A stretch of DNA of 64,000 nt from Euclidia mi (Eukaryota; Arthropoda; Insecta; Lepidoptera; Erebidae), in the NCBI GenBank assembly GCA_944739405.2, contig OX123183.2:97540729-97604728 (forward strand), read 5' to 3'. The notes below the pieces were generated by a model that saw nothing but the letters and a program-made list of their open reading frames with translations, searched no databases and was not told where the DNA came from. Positions 59,250-64,000 of the stretch are shown one piece after another; within the stretch, counting starts at the first letter, position 1, and the number at the start of each line of letters is the position of its first letter. Made by a program: the position numbers and the translations under genes.

Positions 59250-59411
59250 GGGTCGGCGCAAACGGGCCACCGACCACAGCCACTGGTGGCCAGCGACAGC
59301 CACTTATCACACTTTTTCATATATTTTACTTCGGCGAGTGGCCGCCACCGGCTACACGTGTACGGCGCGTCTATACAAAATATATGAAAAATGTACCGTT
59401 TGCGCCGACCC
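59250..59411. mobile_element. PIF/Harbinger-like MITE, 162 bp
   Basis: TIRs GGGTCGGCGCAAACGG and, inverted, CCGTTTGCGCCGACCC are perfect, flanked by TTA at 59247-59249 and 59412-59414. A 3-bp TWA-type duplication fits PIF/Harbinger. The centre carries TTTTTCATATATTTTAC and its near complement. No coding content. Confidence 0.85.
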
Positions 59412-59414
59412 TTA

Positions 59415-60239
59415 GATGTAGTTTAAGAAAATGGGTAATAGTGATTCTCAATGGTACACCAAAAAGTTATGTTACAAGAATTTAAGCTTGTTTGTATTTC
59501 CTTAGTTTCTTGTATCATACTAATTTATTAAACGGGTCTTAATCGCGCTTAATACCTCTGATAGTCAGTCTCCGACTTTTTGACCGGCTCGCACGGCTTG
59601 CGTCGTGTTTTATGTATATTATTAGTGATCCACGTTGTAACTTCCAATTATTTTACATCACATTCTGCTGTAGTGTCACATAGACAGAAAAAGCCAACAC
59701 AGTTACGTTCTACATAAATATAGAAACAATCAAATATGTTGCATGCAATAAACACGTACACACTCGAAATTCAAGCTTCGCATAAGTTGGTAAGGGGTGC
59801 ACACCGAATAATTTTATTTGTTTATAATTTTAATAACTCCCTACGCGCGTCGTATATTACGGGCGCGGGATCGCGGGGTGTGCATACATTTTTCACATCT
59901 CGGATACAATAAGGAAAATTGTCACTTTAGAATTTGGTACGTGGCGAAGCGACGAGGGCGATATTTATAGATTATCCCGGATTTTCCTCTCGAAATGTTC
60001 CGAGTAAGGCCATAAACATATTTTTGCATCACCGTATTACATGCGCTCATCGAAAAAACATAGTGATACTTATTTATTATAATAGGAATTTCGGGATAGG
60101 TTTGAGAAATAAATTTTAAAATTTTATCTGAATATTTGTGTAGGCCCAGGCATTATTTAAATATATTTTATGTCTGTGAGAGTTCACTGCCAAGAAAATG
60201 ATAAGTTTTCGTGTTATATTTATGTAATAGTAAAAAACA
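59415..60239. other. Noncoding stretch
   Basis: Nothing recognised; GC-richer at 59800-59880. Confidence 0.45.
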
Positions 60240-60259
60240 ACGAACGAAACAACGAAAAA

Positions 60260-60893
60260 GAACGATGGATCGTGCGAGAAGGAAGTTCGCAGGAGAATTG
60301 GCATGGCTAGGAGGGCCATGTCCCAGCCTGAAAAAATCTGGAGGGACCGTAACATCTCCATAAAAACCAAGACCAAGCTTGTACGGACTCTAGTCACGCA
60401 AAGACGTGGAGTTGCGAAAACAGCCTGTGCCATCAAGTATCAAGTACGGACTCTAGTCTTCTCGATCTTTTCGTATGGCGCTGAGACATGGTCGTTAAAA
60501 GCCGCAGACCGTAAGCGCATTGACGCTTTTGAGATGTGGTGCTGGAGAAAGATGCTCCTTATCCCCTGGACAGCATTTCGGACCAACGTCTCCATAATGC
60601 AAGAACTCAACATCTCCTCGCGGTTGTCGTCTGAGTGTCTACGCAAAATTCTAGAATACTTCGGTCACATTGCAAGAAAAGACGGTGGTAACCTTGAGAA
60701 GCTCATTGTGACCGGCAAAGTACAGGGGAAAATACGTCGTGGACGCAGCCCAATACGATGGTCCGACCAGATCCGCAACACTCTTGACTCCACAGTCCAT
60801 GACGCCCTTAACACCGCCAGAGACAGTATTAGATGGAGGAAAATCGTTCGTGAGAAAGTGATGAAGAAAGGAGATCACGACACTCAGCACTGA
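60260..60893 (+). pseudogene. RTE-like LINE reverse transcriptase, C-terminal fragment (about 210 codons)
   Basis: The open frame runs from about 60260 (DGSCEKEVRRRIGMARRAM) to a stop at 60891-60893. Landmarks: KIWRDRNISIKTKTKLVRTL, FSIFSYGAETW, DAFEMWCWRKMLLIPW, RTNVSIMQELNISSRLS, YFGHIARKD, GKIRRGRSPIRWSDQI. This is the region after the RT active site in RTE-type LINEs. The endonuclease and catalytic RT (YADD box) are absent. A 63-bp in-frame insertion (60396-60458) splits the otherwise continuous VRTLV-FSIFSYG; it duplicates GTACGGACTCTAGTC. The frame has no stops, so decay is limited, but the copy is 5' truncated and dead. Confidence 0.88.
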
Positions 60894-61767
60894 GGAATAC
60901 GACGCAAGGAGGCGGAAAAACAATGACAGGTTATTTCGAACAAATATGTTATCAGTAGTTAGTCATAGTAAGAGTAACGTATAGGTAGGAACGTAGTAAA
61001 AATGAATTCTTTCATTAATTATATTTATTGGTGCCAGCAGTACCCTGTTACCAATAACAATTATTTACAGAGACATTTAATCACAGTTCCAAAGCTATAT
61101 AAATAAATTAAATCTCATTAATGCCAATATCAAACTTCGTAAGGCGATTTAGATTACTTATCTCCTAACATAATTGAGTAGATATTATGGTCACCTTACG
61201 CACAATATTTAGTGCGAATAAAAGTGTGAAAGATTGCGCTCTCCCAGTAACTACGTGTCGCTGGTTCGAGTCGTGCGTGACGCTAAAGTCAACTGCGATC
61301 ATTTGAATTTCAAATACAAAGCCGCGGTTTCCCGACATTCACCTTTCTGTTTTTCTTCTTATTGTTTACTCAACGTTTTTTATTTTGTTACCAACTTCAC
61401 CAGTATTGGTTTATGGAGAAAGAATTTTTTTATTTTATTCAGATTTTATTTCATAAAATTGAATCTTTCAAATACTTTTGAGTAAAGTTAAATATTTTTT
61501 GTTTCATTTTATTGAATAACGTCATTCTCTATGAAGATGAAAGAAGTCAGTGTTGTCAACTGTTGAGGTGTTGCTTGCAATGGAGGCATTGCTGGGTGTA
61601 GAATCAAATAATCTCTGATAGGAAATGCATTGCCACCATTACAAAACCGACACAAAAATTTAAATTGCATAGGAAGTTGCAGAACTTTCTGATACTACGG
61701 ATAAGATAAGAACTACAAATAAGCGGATCTAAACAAAAGCTTAGAATACTAAGAAGCAGTAAAAAGC
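60894..61767. other. Noncoding stretch
   Basis: The first part may be LINE 3' untranslated sequence. No gene recognised in the rest. Confidence 0.4.
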
Positions 61768-62008
61768 TCATCATCATCATCATCATCAGCCTTTAACAGT
61801 CCACTGCTGGACTAGGCCTCTCCTTTGAAAGGAGGAATTGGCCTACTATACCACGTTGGCCAAACGGGTTGGTATAGGGTTTGTATCAAGTTTTCCTTTT
61901 CTTACAGTGCTGTTCTCTGCATAATGTACTCCCTCTGTCGGCTCTTAGGATACCCATGGGATTATATGGGGTGGTGCCATTCTGTATTCTTAATCCGTCA
62001 CCACACGG
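61768..62008 (-). repeat. RTE-tail-like repeat with (GAT)n tail, copy 4 (inverted)
   Basis: Starts with TCATCATCATCATCATCAGC and runs through CCACTGCTGGACTAGGCCTC, ACGTTGGCCAAACGGGTTGG, GTTTTCCTTTTC and CTCTGTCGGCTCTTAGGATA to TAATCCGTCACCACAC. It is the full-length minus-strand copy of the repeat at 56076. Confidence 0.82.
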
Positions 62009-62094
62009 TCACAAAAAAGCTCTGTTGCAACTTATTTATTTATGTCATTTTAGGACTTTTTTCTAAAAAGCTAATGTACCTACCTACATAGATG

Positions 62095-62270
62095 TGCCAG
62101 TAAATATTACAAACCACAGAACAGTTAAAAGGAGGAGAATGGCCATGTGGGCGTGGCAGGTGCGCCTCGCCTGTGAGCAAACGCTCATATTTCGACAAAA
62201 TTTGATTGACCGGTCAACAATCGCGCTCATATTGCGACAGCGTACGAAGCTCCGCGAAAAAAAAAGAATT
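62095..62270 (+). promoter_or_regulatory. GC-richer region upstream of the THAP-like exon
   Basis: Directly precedes the ATG at 62271. It includes ATGTGGGCGTGGCAGGTGCG and two CGCTCATATTTCGACA-type repeats (near 62180 and 62224). It could be a 5' untranslated region and promoter of the THAP-like gene, but no TATA box or clear initiator stands out. Confidence 0.3.
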
Positions 62271-62350
62271 ATGCCATCTTGCGCTGTTATAACGTGTAGA
62301 AAATGAAGCCAGGCATGTAATATGGCTCGAGAAGGGATTTCTTTTCACCG
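62271..62350 (+). pseudogene. THAP zinc-finger-like first exon with internal stop
   Basis: Reads MPSCAVITCRK, TGA at 62304-62306, then in the same frame SQACNMAREGISFHR, and ends at a consensus splice donor GTAAGT (62351-62356). THAP domains begin M-P-x-C-x(4)-C, then a short loop, then G-I-S-F-H-(R/K)-F-P, and many THAP genes have an intron close to this point. C4 and C9 and the H before the donor fit the C2CH zinc ligands. The stop breaks the frame. It may be a decayed exon of a host THAP gene or of a THAP-bearing transposon (P or Kolobok type). No matching second exon starting with F-P was found in the remaining 1.6 kb. Confidence 0.6.
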
Positions 62351-62356
62351 GTAAGT

Positions 62357-63301
62357 CCAAAAACCTTAAAATACAAATGATATTTGTATTTATTACAATA
62401 GTATTATGTAGTTTGTAGACAAAATGATACTATCGCAAGAAAATAAAAAAATATACATTGCTGGCAATACGTGTGTGCCATCTAGTACTACGTAAGCGAC
62501 TGCGCAATGTATTTCGTTGACTGCGAAGGTCGCGTGCGACTAGTCGATGAATACATCGCGTAGACCGGCCACTACTACTCGACGCGGCCGGCCGACGCGT
62601 ATGAGCGATTTAGTGATGTGCTTGTGCAGATCTACTAACGTGGTCTATCGACAGCATTACAATGAATTAATTGCTTTTGGTTTACATATTTTTCAATTTG
62701 TCAACCGTTTCAACACATTCGGAAGATTGATGTGAATTTATGTTTTTACTTATTTTGATCTTTTTACAGCCTAGTATAAAAATAGAAATGCGTAACCAAC
62801 TTTTGTAAAGTAAGTATGTAAATTAAATTTAGGTTGGTATACGGTGGTGTGTTTTTGTGTTTGAATTATTATAATATTATGATACGCCTTATCCTCGTGC
62901 TTATATTATGGTTTTGTATTTTACTTCCGGTAAAGCTTGCAATGCGTTATGGTCATCAGCATGTTTCAGATGACTTGCCTAACATACGTCAACTTAATAT
63001 TAATTGTGCTTTTTATTTTTCATTCAAGGATTTGTTTATTTTAATATATTTAACTATTATATTTTTACTAAGATGTTTATATAACAAATTCCTATTATAT
63101 GTGGGGTATTGCGGAACACACTTACAGCAGGAATCGGATTATGACTGTTCAGTAAAATTTCCTTATGTTCAGCAGACCAATTTTTTTACCAGGCCTCCTA
63201 TAAAGTAGCCGAAACATCGGATTAAAATATATAATGTAGTTTCTAAATCATCCGGTTTTTGATAATATAATTATATTCTACCATATACGCACATCACCAT
63301 C
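62357..63301. other. Noncoding stretch after the THAP-like exon
   Basis: GC-richer DNA at 62480-62660 with repeated GCGACTGCG/CGACTAGTCG motifs. A 124-codon open stretch at 62834-63208 is hydrophobic in places (IRLILVLILWFCILLPV) but begins with a non-ATG codon and has no recognisable family; its nucleotide composition matches the AT-rich background, so I do not call it a gene. Confidence 0.35.
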
Positions 63302-63470
63302 AAGTCCTAAACTAAGGATAGCTTGTACTATGGGTACTAGACAATGGATAAACATACATATTATGTATTTACTTTTTTTGTAAATACTTACATATTATAC
63401 ATAGAAACACCCAGACTACGATAAACATCCATGTTCATGCACAAGTATATTTGACTCGAACGGGAATCTC
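63302..63470 (-). mobile_element. SINE fragment, third family, inverted
   Basis: On the minus strand: GAGTCAAATATACTTGTGCA, TGAACATGGATGTTTATCG, TAGTCTGGGTGTTTCTATG and TTATCCATTGTCTAGTACCC, matching the body of the SINE at 51427-51680. The head with the A box is missing. Confidence 0.8.
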
Positions 63471-64000
63471 GTTTAATTTTGTGATTAACTAAATAATATT
63501 TTTAGCATCATTTTGTTTATTTTGATTATATTATTTACTGAAAATTCCCTTCTTTTATTTCTTTAATTTACAGGGTACCGTAAAATATTTTGTACAATTA
63601 TAAATTGAAGGATCGATACTTTTTCAATTGAGTCAATCACTAGTGTATATGAGAGATAAATTGCTTTTGCACAGCACAACGACAGCGTTCAATGTTCTTG
63701 TGTGAGTAAGTTTGACGGCGCATAGTAAATAAACGCTAAGTTTGACAGGATAAAGTCTATAATTGATTTTTTTGCACGTTCTGATTTAAAAAATGCAGGT
63801 GTGTGCGCGACTGCGTTTCTATTGATTTTACTAAAGTGTATGTGTAGTAGTAGCCGTGTGGTAGGGGCAAACTGGCGACACAGGTTTCCGATACATTTTT
63901 GTCTAGAGGGCATATCTACTATAATTAATATATCTATGTTACAAACTTTCAAGGTAGGTATACCGCGTTCCCAAGGGAATTCAAGAGGCTCTACGTTGAG
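63471..64000. other. Noncoding end of window
   Basis: AT-rich; an 87-codon minus-strand open stretch (63689-63952) has no domain. Confidence 0.45.

Noticed and set aside
62834..63208. 124-codon hydrophobic open frame near the THAP-like exon
   Set aside because: It begins at a non-ATG codon, its composition follows the local AT bias, and it shows no conserved family features.

Overview
This window looks like gene-poor, AT-rich nuclear DNA from a moth (Lepidoptera, probably noctuoid). That rests on the repeats: tRNA-derived SINEs with clear A and B boxes, short Helitrons with TC...CTAG ends, RTE-like LINE 3' ends with (GAT)n tails, and the dispersed repeat containing 'ggcggcaaacgagcag'. There are no bacterial-style operons, rRNA genes or CRISPR arrays. 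I found no intact host protein-coding gene. The likely setting is a large intron or an intergenic desert.

Left part (1-11 kb): a (GAT)n-tailed repeat, a perfect 32-bp-arm hairpin at 1.2 kb, a pair of inverted repeats at 1.65 and 4.1 kb enclosing a decayed hAT copy, two copies of one Helitron family (one precisely bounded and nested in another repeat), and a Ty3/gypsy LTR retrotransposon at 7224-11018. The gypsy copy is flanked by a 4-bp target duplication (ACTG). It keeps a long pol reading frame (end of RT, RNase H, integrase with a D,D35E triad). Its 5' end is scrambled: 31 bp of LTR start are followed by an inverted U5/R segment plus primer-binding site, which is fused to the middle of RT.

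Middle (11-46 kb): a 165-bp tandem duplication, several SINEs, RTE pseudogene ends, a 73-bp tandem array made of hairpins (23.3-23.6 kb), a precisely bounded hAT element with 8-bp target duplications and a decayed transposase C-terminus (31414-32499), a Helitron at 33.85 kb, a GC-rich possible promoter or first exon near 33 kb, and a LINE 3' end whose tail matches that of the resident SINE family. Long unannotated stretches contain scattered GC-richer islands that could be regulatory.

Right part (46-64 kb): a 2.2-kb Helitron carrying a 1.3-kb minisatellite with 14 perfect copies of CCGCCATCTT, the YY1/Pho-type core; more SINE and RTE copies; a TATA plus initiator pair at 52.8 kb; a PIF/Harbinger-like MITE with TTA duplications at 59.25 kb; a 196-codon RTE reverse-transcriptase C-terminal fragment with an in-frame 63-bp duplication-type insert; and a THAP zinc-finger-like first exon at 62.27 kb with a splice donor but an internal stop.

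The parts do not form a pathway. They record waves of transposition, nested insertion and local inversion. A recurring theme is perfect short inverted repeats, at least two of which have one arm lying inside a recognisable repeat, which suggests snap-back template switching.
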